Counted from the stretch's first letter, positions 16,784 through 26,034 are shown. The stretch is DNA of 64,000 nucleotides from Pseudobacter ginsenosidimutans (GCF_007970185.1 NZ_CP042431.1:5518001-5582000); one strand, 5' to 3'. The notes: a model not told the origin generated them from the sequence alone. A program made the numbers and translations.

Positions 16784-19362
16784 TATTTTTTCTTAGCCGA
16801 CTTTTTGGGAGCGGCTTTTTTGGTGGCGGTTTTCTTTGCGGCCGCTTTTTTGGCGGGCTTTGAAAATGCATTGGGAACCTGCGCCTCGATCATCTTCTTC
16901 ACTTCTTCCAAAGGAATGGTGGCGGCTTCTTCAGCAGTGTACTTGCTGTCGTCAGCTTTCTTACCCAGCTTCAGCATCTTCTTGCCGAATTTGATGAGCG
17001 GACCCCAGCGACCATTTTCGATGGAGATCTTTTCATCAGGCCAGTGTTGGATATATCGGTTGGCTTCTTTCTCCACCTTGGCGCCGATCAGCTCCCCGAT
17101 GTCCGACTGGGAGAGATTATCGAAATCGTAGCGCCTGGGCACATTGATGAACATCTCATTCCATTTGATGAATGGACCGAAACGTCCTTTGCCTTTGGTT
17201 ACACCTTTGCCTTCGTACATGGCGATAGGAGCATCGGCCTGCTGTTTTTCATTGATCAGTTCGATAGCGCGCTCCAGGGTCACTTCCAGTGGATCTTCCC
17301 CACGGGGAATGGAGATGAATTGCTCACCGAATTTTACATATGGTCCAAATCTTCCAACGTTCACGGCTACTTCCTGGTCTTCATAATTGCCAAGTGTTCT
17401 CGGCAGTTTGAAAAGGTCAAGCGCTTCTTCGTAGGAGATGGTTTCGATGCTCTGATCTCTTTTGAGACTGGCGAAACGCGGCTTCTCTTCATCGTTCACA
17501 TCACCGATCTGAACCATTGGACCGAAGCGGCCCATCCTGGCAACGATCTTCTTGCCGCTTTCCGGATCAACGCCAAGCTCGCGCTCGCCTTTGATACGTT
17601 CTGCATTCACGATAGTATCGTCCACTTCCTTTTTGAAAGGCACGTAGAACTGATCGATCATATTATTCCACTTCAGTTTGCCTGCAGCTACTTCATCGAA
17701 TTCATTCTCGATGCGGGCAGTGAAACCATAGTCCATGATATCATCGAAATACTGTTTCAGAAAATCCGTCACTACCAGTCCGAGGTCGGAAGGGAAGAGC
17801 TTGGATTTCTCTGCACCTGTATTTTCAGATTCAGTGATCTTAGTGATATTATCTTTCACCAGGCTGAAGATGCGGTATTCTCTTTTTACACCTTCTTTAT
17901 CGCGTTTCTCAACGTATCCGCGTTTTTGAATAGTGGAGATGGTGGGAGCGTAGGTGGAAGGTCTGCCGATGCCGAGCTCTTCGAGTTTCTTTACCAGGGA
18001 AGCCTCCGTGTAACGCGGGCTGGGCCTGCTGAAGCGCTCGATGGCTTTCATTTCTTTGAGTGGCAGTTGCTGGTTCACAGTGAGTGGCGGCAGCATGCCT
18101 TCGGCCTGTTCATCGTCATTGATATCTTCTTCATCGCGGTCTTCACGGTATACTTTGAGGAAGCCGTCGAACTTGAGCACTTCACCGCTGGCGGTGAGCT
18201 CTTCCCTATTGGTGGAGATATTGATCTTGGCGATGGTCCTTTCCAGTTCCGCATCAGCCATTTGAGAAGCCATGGTGCGTTTCCAGATCAGCTCGTATAA
18301 TTTTCTTGTTTCAGGATCGTCCACGTCGTGATTATCCATATAAGTAGGGCGAATCGCTTCGTGTGCTTCCTGTGCGGATTCGTTCTTATTCTTGTATTTG
18401 CGTGGCTGGTGGTAACGTTCTCCGTATTGGCTGATGATCTGATTGCGGGCGTCTCCCATGGCGGTATCGGAGAGGTTCACACTATCCGTACGCATGTAGG
18501 TGATCTTACCACTTTCGTAAAGCTTCTGCGCCAGTTGCATGGTACGACTAACGGAGTAGCCAAACTTACGGGAGGCTTCCTGCTGCAGAGTGGAAGTGGT
18601 GAAGGGGGCGGCAGGCGATTTGCGGGCCGGTTTCACCTGGATGTCTGTTACCTTATAATCCGCGCCTACACAGCTTTTCAGGAAGTTTTCCGCGTCATCG
18701 GCGCCGGAATATTTTTTGCCTTCCGCTGCAAATGTTACGGCTTTGCCGGTAACATCGTTATGCGTGAAGAGGGCTTCTATTTTGAAAGTGCTGGTAGCGG
18801 TGAATGCGTTGATCTCTCTTTCCCTTTCGGCAATGAGTCTAACGGCAACGCTCTGCACACGTCCTGCGCTGAGGTTGTTCTTCATGCTCATTTTGCGCCA
18901 GAGCACGGGGCTGAGCTCGAAGCCCACGATACGGTCGAGCACGCGGCGTGCCTGCTGGGCATTCACGAGGTTCATGTCCACTGTGCGTGGATTGTCCACC
19001 GCTTTCCGGATGGCCGGTTTGGTGATCTCGTGGAATACGATGCGTTTGGTGTTGCGGGGATCCAGACCGAGTACTTCGCAAAGGTGCCAGCTGATAGCTT
19101 CCCCTTCGCGGTCCTCATCCGTTGCGAGCCAAACCTCATCGGATTTTTTAGCTAAGGTTCGCAACTCTCTTACTACCCGTTCCTTATCGTCAGGAATTAT
19201 ATATCTGGGTTGGTAATTATTCTTCAGATCGATACCCATATCGTCCTTCTCGAGATCCCTTATATGGCCATAACAGCTCTTAACTTCGAAATCCGATCCA
19301 AGGATCTTTTCGATGGTTTTTGCCTTTGCAGGAGACTCCACGATCAATAAATTCTTCGCCAT
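16783..19362 (-). CDS. topA: DNA topoisomerase I
   Basis: ATG at 19362 (MAKNLLIVESPAKAKTIEKI) gives 859 aa; an upstream 80-codon extension is non-conserved. The enzyme relaxes negative supercoils by single-strand passage. The TOPRIM domain (E in VESPAKA, DEDREGEAISWHL), the active-site tyrosine in KITYMRTDSVNLS and GRPSTYAPTISTIQKRGYVE are all present. In place of zinc fingers the C-terminus has several repeats of the type GRFGPMVQIG, GRFGPYVKFG, GRFGPFIKWN and GRWGPLIKFG. It ends in a Lys/Ala tail rich in AAKK, like histone H1. A good promoter precedes it, and the downstream gene overlaps its stop. Confidence 0.97.
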   Translation of the reverse strand: MAKNLLIVESPAKAKTIEKILGSDFEVKSCYGHIRDLEKDDMGIDLKNNYQPRYIIPDDKERVVRELRTLAKKSDEVWLATDEDREGEAISWHLCEVLGLDPRNTKRIVFHEITKPAIRKAVDNPRTVDMNLVNAQQARRVLDRIVGFELSPVLWRKMSMKNNLSAGRVQSVAVRLIAEREREINAFTATSTFKIEALFTHNDVTGKAVTFAAEGKKYSGADDAENFLKSCVGADYKVTDIQVKPARKSPAAPFTTSTLQQEASRKFGYSVSRTMQLAQKLYESGKITYMRTDSVNLSDTAMGDARNQIISQYGERYHQPRKYKNKNESAQEAHEAIRPTYMDNHDVDDPETRKLYELIWKRTMASQMADAELERTIAKINISTNREELTASGEVLKFDGFLKVYREDRDEEDINDDEQAEGMLPPLTVNQQLPLKEMKAIERFSRPSPRYTEASLVKKLEELGIGRPSTYAPTISTIQKRGYVEKRDKEGVKREYRIFSLVKDNITKITESENTGAEKSKLFPSDLGLVVTDFLKQYFDDIMDYGFTARIENEFDEVAAGKLKWNNMIDQFYVPFKKEVDDTIVNAERIKGERELGVDPESGKKIVARMGRFGPMVQIGDVNDEEKPRFASLKRDQSIETISYEEALDLFKLPRTLGNYEDQEVAVNVGRFGPYVKFGEQFISIPRGEDPLEVTLERAIELINEKQQADAPIAMYEGKGVTKGKGRFGPFIKWNEMFINVPRRYDFDNLSQSDIGELIGAKVEKEANRYIQHWPDEKISIENGRWGPLIKFGKKMLKLGKKADDSKYTAEEAATIPLEEVKKMIEAQVPNAFSKPAKKAAAKKTATKKAAPKKSAKKK

Positions 19363-19400
19363 ACGTTGATTAAGCGGTTTAAAATAGGCCTGTTGGCGTG

Positions 19401-19432
19401 CAAGTTTAGTGTATAACGGTGAAAACAACAAA
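19401..19432 (-). promoter_or_regulatory. Bacteroidota-type promoter of topA
   Basis: On the minus strand TTTG (19429-19432), a 20-nt spacer and TAAACTTG (19401-19408) match the TTTG / TAnnTTTG consensus with one mismatch. The topA ATG is 38 nt downstream. Confidence 0.6.
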
Positions 19433-19585
19433 TTGGTGCCAGGGGTAGGGTCAAGAATTGGGCCGGATATGAGATAAGGTTGATTAGGGTCAATGAGGCT
19501 GATAATCAGTTGACAAAGGAGGTTGGGAGGCTGACGGAACGGCGGGTTTGCTAATTTTTTTGGAAGGGACCGGGCCTGTCCAATT

Positions 19586-19610
19586 AAAGAGGGCGCAGTC
19601 AACCACGCCC
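19586..19610 (-). terminator. Probable terminator of the lipoprotein gene
   Basis: On the minus strand GGGCG, a 10-nt loop, CGCCC and a TCTTT tract follow the stop of the gene at 19639. The stem is short. It separates that gene from the topA promoter. Confidence 0.45.
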
Positions 19611-19638
19611 TTAGATTATGAATTTGATATATATCAGA

Positions 19639-21387
19639 TCACATCCTTTTCAATCTGAATCTTCCATTGATAGGCAGGATGGCGTTATTCTCAGCTCTCA
19701 TTTTGCCACTGAATTTGCCGGCAATATATTCTCCCTGAGCTCCATATTCTGTTATCTGAAGAGTAATCGGTTCTATTCCCAGGTACATGATCTTTCTGAC
19801 ATACACGTAAGAATAGCCAGGCGTGAATACTGTTCCGCTGGCATCCGGGGTAAATTGCAGGTAAAATGCATCACTGGTATCCCGTTTGGCATGATATACA
19901 TAATGATATAGCTCGGAAGTATAAACGCCTGCTGTGTCAGCAGGGGGGAGGAATTGACGAGAGATAGTGTCCATTGTGTAGATCAGGTATTCTCCAAGGT
20001 CCTCTTCGCAAACGGTGATCTCTCCGAGTGATGCTACGTTTGCAATAACGTCCGCTTCTTTGATCCCGCCAATAATGCTATTGCCTATATCAGTTATGCG
20101 TACACTGGCTTTTGTATCATTGCTTCCACAACGAATAAAAGAATAATTCAATACACCATTTACGATAGGCGCTCTTTCGAATTTGCCCTGGATCCCGATA
20201 TCAGCAAAACCATTTTGCAAAGGAGAACCACTACAGTTAAGGATCTCCCCGGTGAATGTAACTTTGCTGTCTGCGGGAATGTTGACGGTAATATTTCCCA
20301 GATCAGTTGCTGCTGAAAAAGGCCCGATCTCCTGCGATAACAGTTCATCATTACATTTGCCGAATACTGTCATTTTCAATCTTCTTCCGGCTGGGATCAA
20401 ACCAGCCACAACGCCGGCTGTATCAGTATAACTGGAAGCAGTAGGTCCTGTTTCATCGTCGGCAGTTTTCAATACCACTCTGAAGCCTTTTACAGGATTA
20501 CCATCCTGGCCTTTCAATGTTGCTTTGAAATCAACCAATGTAAACGGCGCATCACAATTCCAGAAAGAGAAATGCGATGCCTTTCCGATGTATTCATTTC
20601 CTTGTCTTGTTGCCATGCCTTCCTGTTTCCATAAGCCTGTTGTATCGTTGAAGCTCCAGAAAGCAATAGTAGCGGGTGCGCTTGCCTGTTGTGCAGGCGC
20701 AATGGGAAACTTCATGGTAGCAGGTTTTGATCCTGTCAGTTGAAGTTTCTCGCCTGATGCACCAGTCAATTCCACCACCATCATTCCAAATGATTGCAGT
20801 CCTACCTGCTTATCATTTTCATCCACACCACGCAGTTCACCTGGCATGATCTCGAGGAAATTATCAACTGTTGGGTTAAGCCAGAAAGCACTCACAGAAA
20901 CAGTTCCGGTATAGGGAGACTTTGTTTGTGCATCGATGATACTGCCAGCTTCAAAACTGACGCTGCCTCCATTAGGTACAGTGATATCACCGCCTGCATC
21001 GCTTGCAAAGGAGCCCGCGTCATTCTTTTTGATCAGTTGAATGGAAACATAATGTGTACTTCCTTTTGTGCCTTTGAAAGTCCGGCTGCCACTGAAGAAT
21101 CCAGCTTTCTCCACTTTTACGAAACTGGCATTTGCATCCAGCGTTACATTCTTTATCTGGAAATTCCCATTGAGGTCAGTATTTGCGGTGAGGTTCCCGG
21201 CTTTTACAAGAGCGCCATTAACAGGTAAATTCTCATCATCCAGAACCCTACCACTGATAGATATCTGTGTTTTTTCAGCAGGATTGGGGCCGGATGGAAG
21301 ACTTCCATAATCATCGCGCTGACAGGCTATATAAATTGAAACCAAAGAAGCGAGGAGTAATAAGGGGAGGAGGCGTGTTTTTTTCAT
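19639..21387 (-). CDS. Carboxypeptidase-regulatory-like domain lipoprotein
   Basis: The 582-aa product has a lipoprotein signal (LLLASLVSIYIAC) and should be anchored in the envelope, perhaps surface exposed. Residues 40-120 form a CarboxypepD_reg-like beta-sandwich (ISISGRVLDDENLPVNGALVKAG, TDLNGNFQI). The region 130-270 carries GGSVSFEAGSII, SVSAFWLNPT, MPGELRGVDENDKQVGLQSFG and FPIAPAQQ, as in ZU5-like extracellular domains. A second CarboxypepD_reg-like unit follows (DFKATLKGQDGNPVKGFRVVL). Family members are structural or binding proteins of unknown ligand. It is monocistronic, upstream of topA on the same strand. Confidence 0.8.
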   Translation of the reverse strand: MKKTRLLPLLLLASLVSIYIACQRDDYGSLPSGPNPAEKTQISISGRVLDDENLPVNGALVKAGNLTANTDLNGNFQIKNVTLDANASFVKVEKAGFFSGSRTFKGTKGSTHYVSIQLIKKNDAGSFASDAGGDITVPNGGSVSFEAGSIIDAQTKSPYTGTVSVSAFWLNPTVDNFLEIMPGELRGVDENDKQVGLQSFGMMVVELTGASGEKLQLTGSKPATMKFPIAPAQQASAPATIAFWSFNDTTGLWKQEGMATRQGNEYIGKASHFSFWNCDAPFTLVDFKATLKGQDGNPVKGFRVVLKTADDETGPTASSYTDTAGVVAGLIPAGRRLKMTVFGKCNDELLSQEIGPFSAATDLGNITVNIPADSKVTFTGEILNCSGSPLQNGFADIGIQGKFERAPIVNGVLNYSFIRCGSNDTKASVRITDIGNSIIGGIKEADVIANVASLGEITVCEEDLGEYLIYTMDTISRQFLPPADTAGVYTSELYHYVYHAKRDTSDAFYLQFTPDASGTVFTPGYSYVYVRKIMYLGIEPITLQITEYGAQGEYIAGKFSGKMRAENNAILPINGRFRLKRM

Positions 21388-21566
21388 GACAAGGTGTATC
21401 TTAATACTTTGTAATCAGGCCCAAAGTTGTTTCATTTTTTTCAATTTTCATAATCCAGGAAGGCTTGGGAACTGGGTAAATATCAAATCCTAACCTTATA
21501 AATTCTGTAAAAAGCCCGGATTTTGCGTTTTGCATTGGATTTTTCAGCATATTTGATACCATATTA

Positions 21567-22280
21567 ATTACAAGACTGAACACTTTCCCGGCGATATTCC
21601 CCCTCAACGATGCAGCAGCCACCATTGAGCTGGGTAATAAGTTAGACGAAACGATAAACAGGAAAGTGATGGCAATGGCAGCATGGCTTCGCAAGCATGC
21701 ATTCGATGGGCTCAATAACATCATCCCGGCATACAGCTCCTTAACGGTTTCCTACGATCCCTACCTTATCAAAACCAGGTATCAGCCTGCGAGCACCGCA
21801 TTCGATTGGATAAAAGATCTACTCCAGGCAGCGTATAACCAGTCAAACGAAAATTCAACAGCGAGTCCTGCGTTACACCGCATTCCTGTTTGTTACGAAG
21901 AGGAATATGCGCCCGACCTGGACACGCTTGCTTTACACCTTCAGATAACCACCAGTGAGATCATCGCCCTGCATACAGCAGTGGTTTACCGGGTATACAT
22001 GATCGGGTTCCTTCCCGGATTTGCTTACCTGGGTACAGTGGACGACAAGATTGCCGCTCCGCGAAAAGCACAGCCGTCTTCAGTAATGGCCGGCAGTGTA
22101 GGCATCGCAGGAAAACAAACCGGCATCTATCCGCTGAACAGCCCCGGCGGATGGAATATCATCGGCCGCATACCACTGAAAATGTTCGATCCCCATGCGG
22201 AACAGCCCGTATGGATGCAGCCAGGCGATGCAGTACAATTCTTCCCGATCACTGCCCGGGAATTCAAAACGCGGCAGTAA
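21567..22280 (+). CDS. pxpB: 5-oxoprolinase subunit B, with non-canonical or lost start codon
   Basis: Homology extends well upstream of the first usable GTG/ATG (21663/21666). The in-frame sequence FPAIFPLNDAAATIELGNKL matches the normal PxpB/KipI N-terminus. The first plausible residues are ATT-ACA-AGA-CTG (21567), so an ATT start or a mutated ATG would give about 237 aa, the normal family length. A -7-like CATATTTG lies just before (21548-21555). Starting at 21666 would remove the first beta-strands. The rest is intact: YRVYMIGFLPGFAYLG, APRKAQPSSVMAGSVGIAGKQTGIYPLNSPGGWNIIGR. PxpB acts with PxpC and PxpA in ATP-dependent opening of 5-oxoproline to glutamate. Confidence 0.85.
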   Translation: MTRLNTFPAIFPLNDAAATIELGNKLDETINRKVMAMAAWLRKHAFDGLNNIIPAYSSLTVSYDPYLIKTRYQPASTAFDWIKDLLQAAYNQSNENSTASPALHRIPVCYEEEYAPDLDTLALHLQITTSEIIALHTAVVYRVYMIGFLPGFAYLGTVDDKIAAPRKAQPSSVMAGSVGIAGKQTGIYPLNSPGGWNIIGRIPLKMFDPHAEQPVWMQPGDAVQFFPITAREFKTRQ

Positions 22281-22343
22281 GCGTTTAGTACAACGCTCAC
22301 CCTAAACCGAAATTTTAGTCCAGAACTCCAAACACATCCCTGC

Positions 22344-23336
22344 ATGTCTCTCACTATCATCAAACCAGGCCTTTGCGACACCATCCAGGACGCGGGCCGC
22401 CATGGTCAGGCTCATCTCGGCATCAATGCCGGTGGCGCTATGGATACCTACGCAGCCGGCGTAGCCAACCTGCTGGCCGGTAATCAACGCTGCGAAGCTG
22501 TACTGGAAGTTCATTTCCCGGGCCCGCAGATCCTCTTCGAACAAAATGCACTCATCAGTATCACCGGCGGGGATTTCACACCCTACCTCAACGACGAACC
22601 GCTTCCGCTCTGGAGGCCCATCGTAGTGAGAAGAAATACAATATTACATTTCGATAAACTGCAGCAGGGTGCGCGCTGCTATATCGCCATCCACGGCGGC
22701 TTCAATGTAGAGCCCTGGCTTGGCAGCTACTCCACCAATCTCAAAGCCGGCGCCGGCGGTTATGAAGGCCGCAAACTGGCGAAAGGAGATGAGCTCTGCT
22801 TCCGCGAGAATACCGTTTACTTTGCCGGGCTCCTCAAAGAAGGAAAGGATTTCCAGGTGCTCAACTGGCGCGTAGACATGCGTCGCATCTATGAGAACCC
22901 GCACGAGATCTGCTTCACCTGCGGACATGAATTCAGTGAACTCTGTCCAAATTCACAACAGGATCTTCTGCAGAATAATTTCATCATCCATCCATTCTCC
23001 GACAGGATGGGATATCGCCTCAAGGGCGTTCCGCTCAAAAGAAAACATGATTACGAACTGATATCATCCGGAGTTGGATTCGGCACCATGCAACTGCTGC
23101 CGGACGGACAACTCATCGTACTGATGGCCGACCACCAGACCACAGGCGGATATCCGCGGATCGGACATATAGTGTCTGCCCATCTTCCCAAACTGGCTCA
23201 GCTCAGGCCGAGCGATACTATTCAATTCAAACGTGTCGACATTCAGACAGCAGAAGATTTGCTATATTCACAACAACAGGAAATGGTGATCCTTCAAAGG
23301 GCCTGCCATGATCACCTGAATGAACTGGTATGCTGA
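22344..23336 (+). CDS. pxpC: 5-oxoprolinase subunit C
   Basis: The 330-aa AHS2/KipA-type subunit (biotin-dependent carboxyltransferase family) begins LTIIKPGLCDTIQDAGRHG and has LGINAGGAMDTYAAGVANLLAGN, ALISITGGDFTPYLN, FSDRMGYRLKG and TTGGYPRIGHI, all family blocks. With PxpB it forms the ATP-using part of the bacterial 5-oxoprolinase that returns pyroglutamate to glutamate. It lies 63 nt after pxpB and its end overlaps the pxpA start by 7 nt, a tight operon. Confidence 0.95.
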   Translation: MSLTIIKPGLCDTIQDAGRHGQAHLGINAGGAMDTYAAGVANLLAGNQRCEAVLEVHFPGPQILFEQNALISITGGDFTPYLNDEPLPLWRPIVVRRNTILHFDKLQQGARCYIAIHGGFNVEPWLGSYSTNLKAGAGGYEGRKLAKGDELCFRENTVYFAGLLKEGKDFQVLNWRVDMRRIYENPHEICFTCGHEFSELCPNSQQDLLQNNFIIHPFSDRMGYRLKGVPLKRKHDYELISSGVGFGTMQLLPDGQLIVLMADHQTTGGYPRIGHIVSAHLPKLAQLRPSDTIQFKRVDIQTAEDLLYSQQQEMVILQRACHDHLNELVC

Positions 23337-24100
23337 AAACAGACATCAACTGCGATATGGGCGAGAGCTCGCCATTATGGGATTATTCATTGGAAAGGGA
23401 CCTCAGTATCCTTCCCTTCATAAGTTCGGTCAACCTTGCCTGTGGGTACCATGCCGGTGATCCGCATGTAATGCACACGATGGTAGAAGCAGCTATGAAA
23501 GCAGGCATCGCCATCGGCGCACATCCTTCATTTCCAGATAAAGAAAACTTTGGCAGATCGGATATGCAACTGGCGCCGGAAAAGGTTTATGATATTGTAT
23601 TATACCAGCTCGGCGCACTGAGTGCTTTCTTACAGGTGAACGGCGCTTCATTACATCATGTGAAGCCTCATGGAGCGCTTTACAATATGGCTGCCAAAGA
23701 CGCTGTTCTGGCAAGGGCTATAGCAGATGCCGTATATGATTTCGATGGCTCACTGATCCTGTACGGGCTCAGCGGCAGTGAACTGATAGAAACAGGTCGT
23801 CATGATTTTTTAACTACCTGCAATGAAGTGTTCGCCGACAGAACTTACCAGGATGATGGCAGCCTCACGACGCGCTCTCATCCCGATGCATTACTCAAAA
23901 GCGAAGAAGCAGTGGTGGCGCAGGTATTGCAGATGGTGCAGCAGCAAACCGTAACAACCATTTCCGGTAAGACCATTCCGGTGAAAGCGGAAACCATTTG
24001 CATACATGGTGATGGACTTCATGCACTCCAATTTGCAAAAGCCATCCATCATGCTTTGACAAGTGCCAATATCAATGTAACTTCTCCCGTCAAAAACTAA
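23330..24100 (+). CDS. pxpA: 5-oxoprolinase subunit A (LamB/YcsF family)
   Basis: The 256-aa TIM-barrel-like subunit opens DINCDMGESSPLWDYS and has SVNLACGYHAGDPHVMHTMV, GAHPSFPDKENFGR and HHVKPHGALYNMAAKD, the conserved metal-binding and catalytic blocks of YcsF/PxpA. The C-terminus ETICIHGDGLHALQFAKAI is typical. It overlaps pxpC by 7 nt and is followed 4 nt later by a transporter gene, so uptake and ring opening are probably expressed together. Confidence 0.95.
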   Translation: MLKTDINCDMGESSPLWDYSLERDLSILPFISSVNLACGYHAGDPHVMHTMVEAAMKAGIAIGAHPSFPDKENFGRSDMQLAPEKVYDIVLYQLGALSAFLQVNGASLHHVKPHGALYNMAAKDAVLARAIADAVYDFDGSLILYGLSGSELIETGRHDFLTTCNEVFADRTYQDDGSLTTRSHPDALLKSEEAVVAQVLQMVQQQTVTTISGKTIPVKAETICIHGDGLHALQFAKAIHHALTSANINVTSPVKN

Positions 24101-24104
24101 CTGC

Positions 24105-25313
24105 TTGAGCTCATCCAATACAAGATCCGCTTTACTCGGCGCTGCATTCCTTATGGCAACATCCGCCATTGGTCCGGGTTTCATCACACAAACAACCGTT
24201 TTTACACAGCAACTGCTGACCAGTTTCGGCTTTGTTATCCTTATTTCGATTTTGCTGGATATAGCCGGCCAGTTGAATATCTGGCGGGTGATAACGGTTT
24301 CGGGTATGCGTGCACAGGACCTGGCTAATAATTTGTTGCCAGGGTCAGGGTACCTGCTGGCGGTATTGGTATTACTGGGCGGACTAGCCTTCAATATCGG
24401 CAATGTGGCCGGAGCAGGGCTGGGGCTCGATATCCTCTTTCCGCTGGATGCAGATGCCACCAGGCCCGTGATCGGCGCCTGCCTGTCTGCAGCACTGGCG
24501 CTGGTGATCTTCTGGGTAAAGGAAGTAGGCACAGCGATGGACTGGTTCACAAGGATACTCGGGTTTGTGATGATCGCCCTGACGCTGTATGTGGCTATTG
24601 CCTCGCATCCGCCGGTAGGAGAGGCTGTACTTCGTACGTTCGTGCCCGTTAAAATAGATACTACTGCCATCGTAACATTGGTAGGTGGAACTGTTGGGGG
24701 CTATATCAGCTTTGCAGGCGCACACAGGTTGCTGGATGCAGGTATAAAAGGACAGGACAAACTTCCGCTGGTGACCAGGAGCAGTGTGAATGCCATCCTG
24801 CTTGCCTCCGCCATGCGGATATTGTTGTTCCTGGCTTCGCTGGGTGTGATCGTAGGTGGCGGAATCATCAATAAGGATAATCCTGCCGGTTCCGTATTTC
24901 AACTGGCAGCAGGACAAACTGGATATTACATTTTCGGCGTAGTACTATGGGCTGCTGCGATCACTTCGGTTGTTGGCTCTGCCTATACTTCCATTTCTTT
25001 CCTTCGCACTTTTCATCCGTTCCTGGATAAGCATTACAGGATGCTCACCACTTTTTTCATCGTTATCTCAACTGCTGTATTTGCATTCATGGGTAAACCG
25101 CCGGTGAAAGTGCTGGTGCTGGCCGGAGCGCTCAATGGCCTGATACTGCCGCTGGCGCTGGGCCTGATGCTGCTGGCTGTATACAAACAAAAACTGGTGG
25201 GCAGCTATAAACATCCGGTCTGGATGAGCGCAATGGGCTGGCTGGTGGTGATTGTGATGGCATGGATGGGAGTGAAGGCCGTGATCTATGATCTGGCTAC
25301 GCTGTGGAAATAA
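24105..25313 (+). CDS. NRAMP-superfamily transporter lacking metal-site motifs
   Basis: Translation starts at TTG 24105, giving 402 aa with about eleven membrane helices. The fold is NRAMP/SLC11-like, but the TM1 DPGN metal motif is replaced by GPGF (SAIGPGFITQTTVF). The TM6 MPH region reads AGAHRLLDAG. Divalent metal binding as in MntH is therefore unlikely. Position directly behind pxpBCA, like ycsG within the B. subtilis ycsF-kipI-kipA cluster, suggests uptake of 5-oxoproline or a related lactam; that is inference. Annotation pipelines would call it a divalent metal transporter. Confidence 0.85.
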   Translation: MSSSNTRSALLGAAFLMATSAIGPGFITQTTVFTQQLLTSFGFVILISILLDIAGQLNIWRVITVSGMRAQDLANNLLPGSGYLLAVLVLLGGLAFNIGNVAGAGLGLDILFPLDADATRPVIGACLSAALALVIFWVKEVGTAMDWFTRILGFVMIALTLYVAIASHPPVGEAVLRTFVPVKIDTTAIVTLVGGTVGGYISFAGAHRLLDAGIKGQDKLPLVTRSSVNAILLASAMRILLFLASLGVIVGGGIINKDNPAGSVFQLAAGQTGYYIFGVVLWAAAITSVVGSAYTSISFLRTFHPFLDKHYRMLTTFFIVISTAVFAFMGKPPVKVLVLAGALNGLILPLALGLMLLAVYKQKLVGSYKHPVWMSAMGWLVVIVMAWMGVKAVIYDLATLWK

Positions 25314-25319
25314 TACAGG

Positions 25320-25366
25320 CTGTGCCCAATCGCCGGGAGGCGAGCGACTGGCAACACTCTGCACAG
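25320..25366 (+). ncRNA. Candidate structured RNA after the pxp operon
   Basis: An outer stem CTGTGC (25320-25325) / GCACAG (25361-25366) encloses a perfect hairpin TCGCC-GGGA-GGCGA (25330-25343) and a further 17 nt. No T-run follows, so it is not a simple terminator. It may be a 3' processing structure, a leader of the next gene, or chance. Confidence 0.35.
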
Positions 25367-25371
25367 ATTTG

Positions 25372-25388
25372 AACTTTTCCGAAAAGTT
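25372..25388. promoter_or_regulatory. Palindrome before the secreted 158-aa gene
   Basis: AACTTTTC-C-GAAAAGTT is a perfect 8-bp dyad 17 nt before the ATG at 25406. The position fits an operator or a translational hairpin. Confidence 0.4.
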
Positions 25389-25405
25389 GATTACCTTATG
25401 ATATC

Positions 25406-25882
25406 ATGAAACCTTTATTCTTTCTTCTTCTATTAGCGTTCACATCACAGCTCCATGCGCAGGACCTTATTGGCCATTCACCCAAACAGGTCAGGAAACA
25501 TATGCTGATCTATATGCAGCAAAATCGTTACAATAAATTCCTTGTAGAAGAGAAGGACACAGAGATCATTTTCAGGCTCCGCGAAGATTCCGTGCAACCT
25601 GTAAACTTCCGCTATGAATTTGATTCGAAAGGAAAATGTTTTGCCTTCAGCACATTGGCGCATTGCCGGGAATGCGTTGAGAGCGCACTAAAAACAACAC
25701 TTGCCAACAATAAATTCGGATGGACGAAACTCAACGATTCCACCTGGATCTCCAGCTATCGCCACAGCCTGCAAATGGTATTGAAAAAGAACGAAGAGGA
25801 GGGCGCCGTTCATACACTCGATATCCGTAAAATGCTGTGGAGCAGAACCTGGTATAATGATCAACTTGCCGGTAAAAAATAA
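25406..25882 (+). CDS. Hypothetical secreted protein, 158 aa
   Basis: A Sec signal peptide (KPLFFLLLLAFTSQLHAQ) is followed by a compact domain: DLIGHSPKQVRKHMLIYMQQ, then FRLREDSVQPVNFRYEFDSKGKCF, then CRECVESALK. The three cysteines include a CxxC (HCRECVE). No lipobox is seen, so it should be periplasmic. The family is not recognised. The 92 nt before it contain two structured elements, suggesting separate regulation from the pxp operon. Confidence 0.75.
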   Translation: MKPLFFLLLLAFTSQLHAQDLIGHSPKQVRKHMLIYMQQNRYNKFLVEEKDTEIIFRLREDSVQPVNFRYEFDSKGKCFAFSTLAHCRECVESALKTTLANNKFGWTKLNDSTWISSYRHSLQMVLKKNEEEGAVHTLDIRKMLWSRTWYNDQLAGKK

Positions 25883-25911
25883 TCCATTGCTTTAGCTTTT
25901 CATTTGCAATT

Positions 25912-25942
25912 AACGGACTATTTTGCCGTTTAATAGTTCGTT
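25912..25942. terminator. Stem-loop after the secreted-protein gene
   Basis: AACGGACTATT (25912-25922) pairs with AATAGTTCGTT (25932-25942) over 11 positions with one G-U. It lies 29 nt after the stop, though the T-run is poor. Confidence 0.45.
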
Positions 25943-26034
25943 CCTACACTTCAACCACCAATTATTCAGGATTTATACTCTTAACTCCGTGTTGCGTTAA
26001 TTGAGCTCTTCCGGAGCAACAAAACGTATTTACT

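Noticed and set aside
17044-18300. Long plus-strand open frame (418 codons) across topA
   Set aside because: It is antisense to the well-conserved TopA catalytic region and has no domain logic; a codon-bias shadow.
21401-21724. 107-codon minus-strand frame before pxpB
   Set aside because: Antisense to the conserved PxpB N-terminus; no signal of its own.
24105-25313. Calling the transporter mntH
   Set aside because: The DPGN and MPH metal motifs are absent and the operon context is oxoproline metabolism.
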